A stretch of DNA of 46,368 bases from Pseudomonadota bacterium (GTDB taxonomy: Bacteria; Pseudomonadota; Gammaproteobacteria; Burkholderiales; Thiobacillaceae). Positions 1 to 7,394 of the stretch are shown one piece after another. The position numbers were made by a program, and so were the translations under genes. The notes under the pieces were generated by a model. The model was not told the DNA's origin and did no database searches. It saw only the letters and a program-made list of their open reading frames with translations. The stretch lies in contig JAJZPR010000018.1 of assembly GCA_021847835.1 (NCBI GenBank), positions 1-46,368 on the forward strand, written 5' to 3'. Each line of letters starts with the position of its first letter. Within the stretch, counting starts at the first letter, position 1.

Positions 1-1
1 C

Positions 2-205
2 GGCCTGTACAAGACCGAACTGATCCACAGGCGGGCGCCGTGGAAATCAAGGGAAGTGGTAGAACTGGCGACGCTGGAATGGGTGGCGTGGTTCAACCAC
101 GTCCGATTGCTCGAACCCATCGGCTATGTCCCGCCCGCCGAAGCTGAGGCAAACTACTACCGGCAACTCGCCGAAGAACGTGCCCGGGAAACCGAGCTAA
201 CTTAA
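2..205 (+). pseudogene. IS3-family transposase OrfB, C-terminal part (cut by window edge)
   Basis: The reading frame starting at base 2 gives 67 residues ending in TAA. It contains the pattern typical of the end of the IS3-family DDE transposase: a WVAWFNHVRLL segment followed by IGYVPPAEAEANYY. This is the region just after the catalytic core, and the rest lies to the left of the window, so it cannot be said whether the element is complete. The right end of the element follows about 12 bases downstream, so the gene belongs to an insertion sequence that bounds the draTG region on the left. IS3 transposases are usually made as an OrfAB frameshift fusion; that part is not visible. Confidence 0.85.
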
Positions 206-216
206 ACCAAACAGCC

Positions 217-239
217 TCCATGAAACCCGGGGCGATTCA
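217..239 (+). repeat. Probable right terminal inverted repeat of the IS3-family element
   Basis: The segment ends in CCGGGGCGATTCA. Read on the other strand it begins TGAATCGCCCCGG, close to the TGAACCGCCCCGG start common at IS3-family termini. It lies 12 bases after the transposase stop codon, as expected. The left end and the target duplication are outside the window. Confidence 0.6.
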
Positions 240-410
240 CTATGCCGGCCTTCGGCTTCCCTTAGCCTGGAGCTTGCGGGCGGGCGGCGCAGAACTCGCC
301 CCGCTTTTGTTTGTTTGCAGAAGTGAGCGGGGTTCAGACATGCTGCGCCGCGCTGTTCCGCCCGCAAGCTCCAGGCTGCGGCGGCAAAGACGGGAAGAAA
401 CCTAAACCCT

Positions 411-475
411 TCACCCTCCCCTGCCCTCTCCCGTCAAGGGAGGGGGTGGCCCGAAGGGCCGGGTGAGGGGGTGGT
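411..475. repeat. REP-like palindromic repeat (CCCTCTCCC family), copy 1
   Basis: The block contains CCCTCTCCC facing GGGAGGGGG, and TCACCC facing GGGTGAGGG, so it can form stacked GC-rich hairpins. Related blocks recur at 11663-11703, 13468-13510 and 16121-16162, all inside the restriction-modification region. This copy is intergenic. Confidence 0.6.
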
Positions 476-651
476 GTTTCCCCCTCTACGCCACCGAGGA
501 GGCGCAGGCCAAACGGGATGAAGGCGAACCCGTCCGAGCTCCGCAGCAGGGCGCGTCTTGTGCGCCCTGCCAGGGCGAGTTGGTGAGCCGCCCGTTTGGA
601 CAAGCCGACGAGGGAACCCGAAGGGTGGCGTAGCGGGGCCGCCTTCTTTTG

Positions 652-683
652 GTTACTTTTCTTGGCGGAGCAAGAAAAGTAAC
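652..683. repeat. Perfect 13-bp inverted repeat (GTTACTTTTCTTG)
   Basis: GTTACTTTTCTTG at 652-664 is followed by a 6-base loop and its exact complement at 671-683. Similar 'GGTTACTTTTCTT' hairpins are common intergenic repeats in many proteobacteria. It lies about 60 bases past the stop codon of the minus-strand Rrf2 gene and could also end that transcript, though it has no U-tract. Confidence 0.6.
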
Positions 684-742
684 TTGCCGCCGGGCAACCC
701 CCGACGGTTTTTCATTGAGCACGCAAATGCCTCAACAGAGGT

Positions 743-1198
743 TTAGTTACTCACCAACCCCTGCGGCAGATCAGCCAGCCGGTACTGGCCGCTTTGAACA
801 GCTTTTGCAAGATGGTTCAGGGTGACGCCGCCGAGGCAGGCAAGAATGTCCTTTTTGACGGGCTTCCAATTGCGATGCATCGGGCAGGCAGCCTCGTCCT
901 GGCATTCCTTGTGTCCGAGCAGGCACTCGTGTTGTACGCGGTAACCCTCCGTGGCCATCACAATATCCAGCAGATTGTTGTTCTCGACGCCGCGGCGCAG
1001 GCTGAACCCTCCATGGCGACCGCGCGTCGAATCCAGAAGATTTTCGCGGCACAACTCCTGAAGCACCTTGGCCAGGTAAGGTGTTGGCACACCCAGTTCA
1101 AGTGAAATATCGCGGCAAAGCACTGCTTGGCCCGCCGGCCGGGTGGCTAGGTAGATCAGCGCCTGGATAGCATATTGGCTGGTTCGTGAAAGAATCAT
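743..1198 (-). CDS. Rrf2-family transcriptional regulator with three conserved cysteines
   Basis: 151 residues, the usual length for the Rrf2 family (IscR, NsrR, RsrR, CymR). The N-terminal winged helix starts MILSRTSQYAIQALIYLA and includes the family's GVPTPYLAKVLQEL recognition region and RGxxGGF wing (about residues 59-66). Cys92, Cys99 and Cys105 sit where NsrR/IscR proteins bind an Fe-S cluster, so a redox-, NO- or iron-sensing role is likely. The C-X6-C-X5-C spacing is not exactly that of E. coli NsrR (C-X4-C-X5-C) or IscR. It is transcribed divergently from the NifA/sigma-54 type draTG operon, but the sequence does not show whether it regulates that operon. The start is the ATG at 1198; no better alternative was seen. 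Confidence 0.88.
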   Translation of the reverse strand: MILSRTSQYAIQALIYLATRPAGQAVLCRDISLELGVPTPYLAKVLQELCRENLLDSTRGRHGGFSLRRGVENNNLLDIVMATEGYRVQHECLLGHKECQDEAACPMHRNWKPVKKDILACLGGVTLNHLAKAVQSGQYRLADLPQGLVSN

Positions 1199-1279
1199 GG
1201 CGTTAGCAAAGCAACGCCTGTGCCACGCAACAAGATACCCGCAGGCCGCACCAATTCAGGGCCCGCTGATCCTGTTCTT

Positions 1280-1295
1280 TGTCACAAACCTTACA
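1280..1295 (+). promoter_or_regulatory. NifA upstream activator site 1 (TGT-N10-ACA)
   Basis: Exact match to the NifA activator consensus: TGT at 1280-1282, ten bases, ACA at 1293-1295. It is centred about 118 bases before the transcription start predicted from the -24/-12 element. Confidence 0.8.
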
Positions 1296-1308
1296 CCTGA
1301 CACCGCCT

Positions 1309-1324
1309 TGTCCTACATGCGACA
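1309..1324 (+). promoter_or_regulatory. NifA upstream activator site 2 (TGT-N10-ACA)
   Basis: Second exact TGT-N10-ACA match, 29 bases (close to three helical turns) downstream of site 1. It is followed by a T-tract at about 1329-1335 that could help the DNA bend towards the promoter. Confidence 0.8.
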
Positions 1325-1378
1325 TCGATTTTTTTGTTGCTTGGCCGTGCGCGCCCGCGCCAGACGTGGTCAGCGCAT

Positions 1379-1395
1379 TCGGAACGTTTCTTGCT
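1379..1395 (+). promoter_or_regulatory. Sigma-54 (-24/-12) promoter of the draTG operon
   Basis: GGAACG-N4-TTGCT matches the GGCACG-N4-TTGCW core with one change. GG at 1381-1382 and GC at 1393-1394 are separated by exactly ten bases. The expected transcription start is near 1405, about 25 bases before the ATG at 1431. With the two NifA sites upstream, this predicts expression under nitrogen-fixing conditions. Confidence 0.8.
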
Positions 1396-1430
1396 GATAG
1401 GCGTTCGAACAAGACATTCAGGAGAGAGTT

Positions 1431-1853
1431 ATGCAAATCGGTGTAGAAACAGCCAAGGCAGTGGACAACAAGCGCCTGTTCGTGGTGGCCAACGACGACG
1501 TCACCCGCATGGCGCTGCAGTTCATGCTGCACGACGAGAACGAAACCCACGACTTACCCACCCTGGAGGCGGCTTTCGACAAGTGCGTCGAGTGGAAACC
1601 CGACCTGCTGCTGCTGGGCATCGACGTCGTCGCCGAGCGCGGGGTGGAGGTGCTCCCGCTCATTCGCTCGCGCTTGACCGACGCGAAACTCCTGCTGGTC
1701 GCGGAAACTCGCGAAGACCCGCTGGTCGCGACGTGCCAGGGCGCCGGCATCGACGGACTGCTGGTGAAGCCGCTCACCGTGGAAGAGACGCGCCGGCGCG
1801 TTGACGGCCTGCTGGGCCGCAAGCGCGCGCCGATCCAGATTCATGCGCTATGA
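1431..1853 (+). CDS. Receiver-like protein lacking the phospho-acceptor Asp, first gene of draTG operon
   Basis: 140 residues with the pattern of a response-regulator receiver domain and no output domain. The acidic pair Asp22-Asp23 follows the first strand, and Lys113-Pro114 sits where the conserved Lys-Pro is expected. The third strand reads PDLLLLGID, so the position of the phosphorylated Asp (as in PDLVLLD) appears to be Gly63, with Asp65 two residues later. It may therefore be an atypical receiver that signals by binding partners rather than by phosphorylation (inference). It has a good ribosome site (AGGAGAG) and overlaps draT by an ATGA junction, so the two are translationally coupled. 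A link to nitrogenase switch-off is suggested only by context. Confidence 0.7.
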   Translation: MQIGVETAKAVDNKRLFVVANDDVTRMALQFMLHDENETHDLPTLEAAFDKCVEWKPDLLLLGIDVVAERGVEVLPLIRSRLTDAKLLLVAETREDPLVATCQGAGIDGLLVKPLTVEETRRRVDGLLGRKRAPIQIHAL

Positions 1854-2659
1854 CCGTCGCCGCCTTCAGGGGGCACAGCGCCAACCTGGTTGGCGTGCCC
1901 ACCGGCCTGCTGGCGAGCGCGGCATTCAACGACCATCCGCTGCCGCTGCATATCAGCGGCGTGCATGAAAGCCATGCCCGGCTGTTCGATCTGCTGAACT
2001 TGGCCGGCAGCCACGCCGAGGCGGCGAAGATTTTTCAGGACTATATGGACGAAACATTCGGTTTGCTGCAGCAAAACCACGAAGCTGCGGTGCGGCGCTT
2101 CCGCGCCAGCTACCTGCGCCTGCTCAAGGGCTGGGGTTACGACTCAAACAGCCGCGAAGGCGCGGTACTGAAAGGCTGGGTGGAAAGCCGCTTCGGCCTG
2201 TTCCCCACCTTCCACAAGACCGCGCTCACCCGCTTTGCCTCCGCCACCTGGTCGCGCTACGTGGAAGAAAAAATGTCCAGCCGCTTCCACAACAACGGCA
2301 TCTATGCGCAGCTCGATCTTTTATATGAGTTCTGCCAGGGGGCGCTGGCGCATTGGTTCCGGCCGGGACAGCACCACGTCAGACTGTACCGCGGCGTCAA
2401 CGACTTCAGCGAGGCCAGCCTGCTGCACGGTCAGCCGCACCCGCGTAGCGGACCGGCCATGGTGCGAATGAACAATGTCGTGTCGTTCACGGCGCACCGC
2501 AGCGTCGCCTGCGAGTTCGGCGACACCATCCTGGAAACGCTGGTGCCGACGGCAAAGATCCTGTTCTTCAATGATCTGCTACCGCACCACGCCCTCAAGG
2601 GCGAAGCCGAGTACCTGGTGATCGGCGGTGACTATCGCGTCACGGTCAACTACCTCTGA
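1850..2659 (+). CDS. draT: NAD(+)--dinitrogen-reductase ADP-ribosyltransferase
   Basis: 269 residues, close to the roughly 275 of characterised DraT proteins. It shows family stretches such as the N-terminal HSANLVGVPTGLLAS, the KGWVESRFGLFPTFHK block and the C-terminal KILFFNDLLPHHALKGEAEY block. DraT transfers ADP-ribose from NAD+ to an arginine of the nitrogenase Fe protein (NifH) and so turns nitrogenase off when ammonium appears or energy falls. The ATG overlaps the stop of the upstream receiver-like gene, and draG follows 3 bases after its stop. The operon therefore encodes both arms of the reversible switch. nifHDK is not in the window. Confidence 0.93.
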   Translation: MTVAAFRGHSANLVGVPTGLLASAAFNDHPLPLHISGVHESHARLFDLLNLAGSHAEAAKIFQDYMDETFGLLQQNHEAAVRRFRASYLRLLKGWGYDSNSREGAVLKGWVESRFGLFPTFHKTALTRFASATWSRYVEEKMSSRFHNNGIYAQLDLLYEFCQGALAHWFRPGQHHVRLYRGVNDFSEASLLHGQPHPRSGPAMVRMNNVVSFTAHRSVACEFGDTILETLVPTAKILFFNDLLPHHALKGEAEYLVIGGDYRVTVNYL

Positions 2660-2662
2660 GGA

Positions 2663-3559
2663 ATGAGTGTGACAAGCAATGACGTGCACGACCGCGCACT
2701 GGGCGCCTATCTCGGATTCGCAGTCGGCGACGCATTGGGCGCAACGGTGGAATTCATGATGCCCTCCGAAATCCAGCACGCCTACGGCATGCACCGCGAC
2801 ATCATCGGCGGCGGCTGGCTCAAGCTCAAGCCGGGGCAGATCACCGACGACACCCAGATGTCGCTGGCGCTGGGGCAGTCCATACTCGACAGCGGCGATT
2901 GGAATGCCGTTGCCGCCGCTGACGCCTTCGTCAGCTGGCTTCGATCGAAGCCGATCGACGTCGGCAACACCTGCCGCCGCGGCATCCGCCGCTACATGAC
3001 GGAAGGCACGCTGTCCGGGCCGTACAACGAAGGCGATGCCGGCAACGGCGCCTGCATGCGCAACCTGCCGCTGGCGCTGGCGATGCTGAACGATGATGCC
3101 GCGTTTACGCGTGCCACCCTGGCGCAATGCCACATCACCCACCATCACCCGCTCTCGGATGCGGCAACGCTGGCGCTGGGAAGAATGGCGCAGGCCTTGA
3201 TCCGCGGGGGCGGCATCAGGGCATGCCGCGCCGAGACCAACCGCCTGATCGCGGAATTCCCGGCATTCCGCTTCGAGCCTTACCCCCGACGCGCATCGGC
3301 CTACATCGTCGATACCGTGCAAACCGTGCTGCATTACTTCTTCCGCACCGACAGTTTCGAGTCCTGCGTCACCGAAGTGGTCAACCGCGGCGAGGACGCC
3401 GACACCAACGGCGCGCTCGCCGGCATGCTGGCCGGCGCTGCCTACGGCGTGGCAGACATTCCTGGTTACTGGCTGAAGAAGCTGGACAGGCGCATCAAAT
3501 CCAAAATCGAACAACAGACCGAGGCGCTGCTTGCGCTGGGGCAGATAGCGAAGGAGTAA
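2663..3559 (+). CDS. draG: ADP-ribosyl-[dinitrogen reductase] hydrolase
   Basis: 298 residues of the ADP-ribosylglycohydrolase fold. The metal ligands of DraG are visible: Thr61-Asp62-Asp63-Thr64 (ITDDTQM), and Asp245/Asp247/Thr248 in GEDADTNGA, matching the dinuclear Mn site of the Rhodospirillum enzyme. It removes ADP-ribose from the Fe protein and restores nitrogenase activity, the reverse of DraT. It begins 3 bases after draT, with a GAGGA ribosome site overlapping the draT stop, and its own last codons hold the ribosome site of the next gene, so the operon is tightly coupled. In other diazotrophs DraG is held at the membrane by a PII protein and AmtB; neither gene is present here. Confidence 0.95.
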   Translation: MSVTSNDVHDRALGAYLGFAVGDALGATVEFMMPSEIQHAYGMHRDIIGGGWLKLKPGQITDDTQMSLALGQSILDSGDWNAVAAADAFVSWLRSKPIDVGNTCRRGIRRYMTEGTLSGPYNEGDAGNGACMRNLPLALAMLNDDAAFTRATLAQCHITHHHPLSDAATLALGRMAQALIRGGGIRACRAETNRLIAEFPAFRFEPYPRRASAYIVDTVQTVLHYFFRTDSFESCVTEVVNRGEDADTNGALAGMLAGAAYGVADIPGYWLKKLDRRIKSKIEQQTEALLALGQIAKE

Positions 3560-3564
3560 GCGCC

Positions 3565-5556
3565 ATGGCCACATTGATCTTCTACGAGAAACCCGGCTGC
3601 GGAAACAATGCGCGTCAGAAACGCATGCTGCAGGAAGCCGGCCATGAACTGATCGTGCGCGACCTGCTCAGCGAGCCATGGACGGCACAGCGGCTGCACG
3701 ATTTCTTCAAGGGCCTGCCGGTAGCCGACTGGTTCAACCGCGCTGCGCCGCAGGTAAAGTCCGGCGAGATCAACCCTGCCGGCGTCGAGGCTGATGCCGC
3801 GCTGGAAATGATGCTGGCCAACCCCCTCCTGATCAGACGGCCGCTGATCGAGGCCGAGCATTGGAAACTGACCGGCTTTGATGCCGAGCAGATCGAAGCG
3901 CGTCTTGGTCTGGCCAGCAACAAGGACGATCCGCGCAGCCTGGAAACCTGCCCGCGCGCGCATGCGGAAACGCCCTGCCCCAACCCCAACGACAGCGAGC
4001 GCGCCAGGATCGTCTTCGACTACCACGAGCGCACCAAACACCGCCCTGAACGTTATGCCGCCGGCCCGGAGACGCTGGACTGGACCTGTCAGCCCGACCC
4101 TTTCCGCACGTTCAGAGACAGTCCTTCCCTCCGCCTGCCGCTTTGCGCGGGGCGGCTTGCTCACATTAGCGCGGAGCAAACCGCACCGGCATTCTCGCTG
4201 GACTTGATCGGCGCCATGCTGGAACTCTCGCTGGGGCTGTCCGCCTGGAAGGAATACGGGCCGGACCGCTGGGCACTGCGCTGCAATCCGTCCAGCGGCA
4301 ACCTGCATCCAACCGAGGCCTATGTGATCGCGCACGGCGTAACCGGTTTGGACGACGGCCTCTACCACTACGCCAGCCGCAGCCACGAGCTGGAACAGCG
4401 CTGCACCAGCAGCGCGGAACACCCATCTGGCCTGTGGATCGGGCTCTCCTCCATCCACTGGCGCGAAGCCTGGAAATACGGCGAGCGTGCCTTCCGCTAC
4501 TGCCAGCTCGATGTCGGACACGCCCTTGCCGCACTGCGCTATGCCGCCGCCCTGCTTGGCTGTGAACTGCACCTGGTCAACTCCGACAGCCGACACTTGG
4601 CGGAATTGCTGGGTACCGACCGTGACCAGGACTACACCGAAGCCGAACGCGAGGAGCCCGATCTGCTGGTGCAGGTGATCCGCAAAGAGCCGCCTGCCGA
4701 GCCGCCAGCGTGGAACACGACACAAACCATCTGGAGCGGGCAGGCCAATATCCTCGACCCGCATCCCATGTACCACTGGCCGATCATCGACGAAGTCGCC
4801 AGCGCCACCGAACAGAACCGCAGAGAGGCTGCCGCGCCAGTGCGCGAGTATCCTCCCGGCAGCACCGCCACCTCCCTGCCTGCGCCGGAAATCGTCATGG
4901 GCCGTCGCAGCGCGCAGCGCTTCGATCCGCAGTACAGCATGCAGGCAGCGGACTTCTATCACCTCGTCGACAGCCTGTTACCGCGCGTGCAAGCACCGTG
5001 GGACGTCTGGAACTACGCGCCATCCATCCATCCGGTGTTTTTTATGCACCGCGTAGAAGGCCTGGATTCCGGCCTGTACATCCTGGTACGCAATGCCGAG
5101 GCCGGGCCGAAACTCTATGCAGAACTGAGCGGCGAGTTCGAGTGGGCTCGCGTGGAAGCTTGTCCCGAACACCTGCCGCTGTTCCGCCTGCTGCCCGGGC
5201 GCTGGCACAAGGTCGCGCGCGCAGTGAGCTGCGCTCAGTCGATTGCCGCCGACAGCTGCTTCTCACTGGGCATGCTGGCCGAATTCGAGGCCCATGTGGA
5301 AAAGGACGCCTGGCGCTATCGCCAACTGCACTGGGAGGCCGGCCTGCTCGGCCATGTGCTGTACCTGGAAGCGGAAACCCTGGGCCTGCGCGGCACCGGC
5401 ATCGGCTGTTTTCTCGACGACGCCTTCCACGAACTGCTGGGCCTGCGCAGCAGAAGCTTCCAGTCGCTTTATCACTTCACCGTCGGGCGTGCGCTGCCAG
5501 ACACCCGCATCACCACACAGCCGCCCTACCCGGATCGCTTTGCGGATGAAAAGTAA
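3565..5556 (+). CDS. Fusion: NifO/ArsC-like domain + tandem SagB-type nitroreductase domains
   Basis: 663 residues from the ATG at 3565, which follows an AAGGAG at 3551-3556; the open frame runs further upstream only through draG. Residues 1-120 resemble the ArsC/Spx-like nitrogenase-associated (NifO type) family: FYEKPGCGNNARQK with Cys12 and Arg17, and the NPLLIRRPLIE strand near 86-96. From about 150 to 380 comes a SagB/ThcOx-type nitroreductase domain with the FMN-site pattern SSGNLHPTEAY (243-253). A second, more divergent nitroreductase-like domain fills about 430-650, starting around GRRSAQRFD. Nitroreductases carry FMN and transfer electrons from NAD(P)H; SagB relatives oxidise azolines. 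The substrate here is unknown. Position directly after draG, under a NifA/sigma-54 promoter, suggests a redox role linked to nitrogenase. Confidence 0.8.
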   Translation: MATLIFYEKPGCGNNARQKRMLQEAGHELIVRDLLSEPWTAQRLHDFFKGLPVADWFNRAAPQVKSGEINPAGVEADAALEMMLANPLLIRRPLIEAEHWKLTGFDAEQIEARLGLASNKDDPRSLETCPRAHAETPCPNPNDSERARIVFDYHERTKHRPERYAAGPETLDWTCQPDPFRTFRDSPSLRLPLCAGRLAHISAEQTAPAFSLDLIGAMLELSLGLSAWKEYGPDRWALRCNPSSGNLHPTEAYVIAHGVTGLDDGLYHYASRSHELEQRCTSSAEHPSGLWIGLSSIHWREAWKYGERAFRYCQLDVGHALAALRYAAALLGCELHLVNSDSRHLAELLGTDRDQDYTEAEREEPDLLVQVIRKEPPAEPPAWNTTQTIWSGQANILDPHPMYHWPIIDEVASATEQNRREAAAPVREYPPGSTATSLPAPEIVMGRRSAQRFDPQYSMQAADFYHLVDSLLPRVQAPWDVWNYAPSIHPVFFMHRVEGLDSGLYILVRNAEAGPKLYAELSGEFEWARVEACPEHLPLFRLLPGRWHKVARAVSCAQSIAADSCFSLGMLAEFEAHVEKDAWRYRQLHWEAGLLGHVLYLEAETLGLRGTGIGCFLDDAFHELLGLRSRSFQSLYHFTVGRALPDTRITTQPPYPDRFADEK

Positions 5557-5607
5557 ACCATGCAAGAGCAACTGAGTATTCAAACGCATTGATGCTGCCG
5601 CCAAGAA

Positions 5608-5796
5608 ATTCACCCGGCACCCCACAGAAATAATGGCGTCCATCTTGAAGTATTCGATCTCCCGCACAACCTCCCGGCCACACTCCGTTTGAACCGTTGC
5701 ATTATTTGCAACAGTTGCCGAACACTCCAATTCCCCCTCTTTGAAGACATTGCGAAGGTGGCGTGATATTACGGATTTGTCCCTTCCGAAAATGAC
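5608..5796 (-). pseudogene. Remnant of a RhuM-family (virulence RhuM/Fic-associated) gene
   Basis: About 63 residues on the minus strand match the RhuM family core: FGRDKSVISRHLRNVFKEGE, then REIEYFKMDAIISVG. Family members normally have a longer N-terminus with a Q-M-A-x-L-F motif and a C-terminal half of over 200 residues. Here homology stops at about CRVN and then runs into sequence with no similarity. The open frame continues antisense into the upstream fusion gene, which is not meaningful. It is a fragment at the edge of the restriction-modification island, where RhuM genes often occur. The remaining gap bases (5557-5607, 5797-5894) show nothing recognisable. Confidence 0.7.
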
Positions 5797-5894
5797 GATT
5801 GCCGTCCTTCGGCCAGAAGCCTGGAACATCGCCTTTCACAGCGCAAACCGGGGTTCGAATCGGGGGCAGCGCAAAGGCCGATCAGCAGCACAGA

Positions 5895-7394
5895 TTACTC
5901 CATCACGCTCACTGATTCCGGCCCCAAATCCCCCAAAATCTCCCTGAACTGCTCCAACGCCGCCTCCAAATCCTCCACGATCTCCGCCGCGATCACCTCC
6001 GGCGCAGGCAGGTTGTCGGAGTCGGATAGCGACTCATCCTTCAGCCAAAAAATATCCAGGCTCGCCTTGTCGCGGCTGACCAGTTCTTCGTAGCTGTAGG
6101 CGCGCCAGCGGCCATCCGGGTTTTTCTCCGACCAGGTTTCCTTGCGGGTGTGGCGGTTCTCCGGGTTGTAGCACTGCACGAATTCATCCAGGTCTTCGCG
6201 CTTCAAGGGGTTGGTCTTGAGCGTGAAGTGCATGTTGGTGCGCAGGTCGTAAATCCACAGCTTCCTGGTCCACGGGGTCTCGGAAGCGGGTTTCTTGTCG
6301 AAGAACAGCACGTTCGCCTTCACGCCCTGGGCGTAGAACAGGCCGGTGGGCAGGCGCAGCAGGGTGTGGACGTCGCAGTCGTGCAACAGCTTTTTGCGGA
6401 TGGTCTCCCCCGCCCCGCCTTCGAACAGCACGTTGTCCGGCAGCACCAGGGCAGCGCGGCCGTTCTGTTTCAGCAGCGTCTTCACGTGCTGGACGAAGTT
6501 GAGCTGCTTGTTCGAGGTGGTGGTCCAGAAGTCGCCGCGCTCGACGGTGTCGCGCTCCTTGCTGACCTTGCCCTCCTCGCCCACGATGGTCGTGCTGCTC
6601 TTCTTGCCGAAGGGCGGATTGGTCAGAATCACGTCGAAGCGCTCGCCGGGGTCGGCGGCCAGCGAATCGCCTACCGCAATCGGCTCGAACTCCTGGCTGC
6701 CGATGCCGTGCAGCAGCATGTTCATCGCGCACAGCCGCGCCGTGGCCTGCACCAGTTCCCAGCCCTTGAAGTTTTCCCCGCGCAGCTTCTTCTTCTCCGC
6801 CGACGTCATGTTGGGATAGTGCTTCACCACATAGTCGTGGGCCGCCAGCAGAAAGCCGCCGGTGCCGCAGGCCGGATCGGAGATGGTTTCTTTTGGCGTC
6901 GGTGCCATGGCATCGACAATCGCCTGGATCAGCGGGCGTGGCGTGAAGTACTGGCCCGCGCCGGACTTGGTGTCCTGCGCGTTCTTCTCCAGCAGGCCCT
7001 CGTAGGCGTCGCCCTTCACGTCGGCGCTCATCGACACCCAGGTTTCCTTGTCGATCAGGTCCACGATCAGCCGCCGCAGCTTGGCCGGGTCCTGGAACTT
7101 GTTCTGTGACTTGTTGAAGATTAGGCCGAGCAGGCCCTTCTGCTTGCCCAATTCCTCCAGCGTGTGGCGGTAGTGGTCGAACAGCTCGTCGCCGTCCTTC
7201 TTCACCAAGCTGGGCCAGTCGTAACCGGCGAGCACCGGGCTCTTCTGATTGTAGGGCGGCTTGCTGCGCTCGTCGGCCATTTTCAGGAACAGCAGATAGG
7301 TGAGCTGCTCGACGTAGTCGCCGTAGCTCATGCCGTCGTCGCGCAGGACGTTGCAGTAGTTCCAGAGTTTTTGGACGATGGTTGCGGTGTTCAT
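5895..7394 (-). CDS. hsdM: Type I restriction-modification system N6-adenine methyltransferase subunit
   Basis: 499 residues, normal for HsdM. The N-terminal helical HsdM domain (about 1-130) precedes the methylase domain with the AdoMet motif DPACGTGG (173-180) and catalytic motif NPPF (259-262). It methylates adenine in the asymmetric target chosen by HsdS. The gene looks intact, unlike hsdR and hsdS in the same locus. Its ATG overlaps the stop of the upstream nucleotidyltransferase reading frame (ATGA), so it is co-transcribed with the winged-helix/nucleotidyltransferase pair and is separated from hsdS by four genes, an unusual order. With hsdS damaged it may be inactive or work with another specificity subunit. 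Confidence 0.93.
   Translation of the reverse strand: MNTATIVQKLWNYCNVLRDDGMSYGDYVEQLTYLLFLKMADERSKPPYNQKSPVLAGYDWPSLVKKDGDELFDHYRHTLEELGKQKGLLGLIFNKSQNKFQDPAKLRRLIVDLIDKETWVSMSADVKGDAYEGLLEKNAQDTKSGAGQYFTPRPLIQAIVDAMAPTPKETISDPACGTGGFLLAAHDYVVKHYPNMTSAEKKKLRGENFKGWELVQATARLCAMNMLLHGIGSQEFEPIAVGDSLAADPGERFDVILTNPPFGKKSSTTIVGEEGKVSKERDTVERGDFWTTTSNKQLNFVQHVKTLLKQNGRAALVLPDNVLFEGGAGETIRKKLLHDCDVHTLLRLPTGLFYAQGVKANVLFFDKKPASETPWTRKLWIYDLRTNMHFTLKTNPLKREDLDEFVQCYNPENRHTRKETWSEKNPDGRWRAYSYEELVSRDKASLDIFWLKDESLSDSDNLPAPEVIAAEIVEDLEAALEQFREILGDLGPESVSVME

Larger units (their letters stand above)
240..742. other. Non-coding stretch with palindromic repeats between the IS end and the Rrf2 gene
   Basis: About 500 bases without a credible gene. 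The short open frames here have no recognisable sequence and lie across palindromes. It holds a GC-rich REP-like element (411-475) and a long hairpin (652-683). The rest (240-410 and 476-650) shows nothing I recognise. The stretch resembles intergenic debris left around insertion sequences. Confidence 0.6.

Noticed and set aside
1219..1232. TGT-N8-ACA near the Rrf2 start, a possible third NifA site
   Set aside because: The spacing is eight bases rather than ten, so it does not meet the NifA consensus.
5263..5607. The rest of the minus-strand frame that contains the RhuM fragment
   Set aside because: Most of this part is antisense to the 3' end of the ArsC/nitroreductase fusion and does not resemble RhuM.
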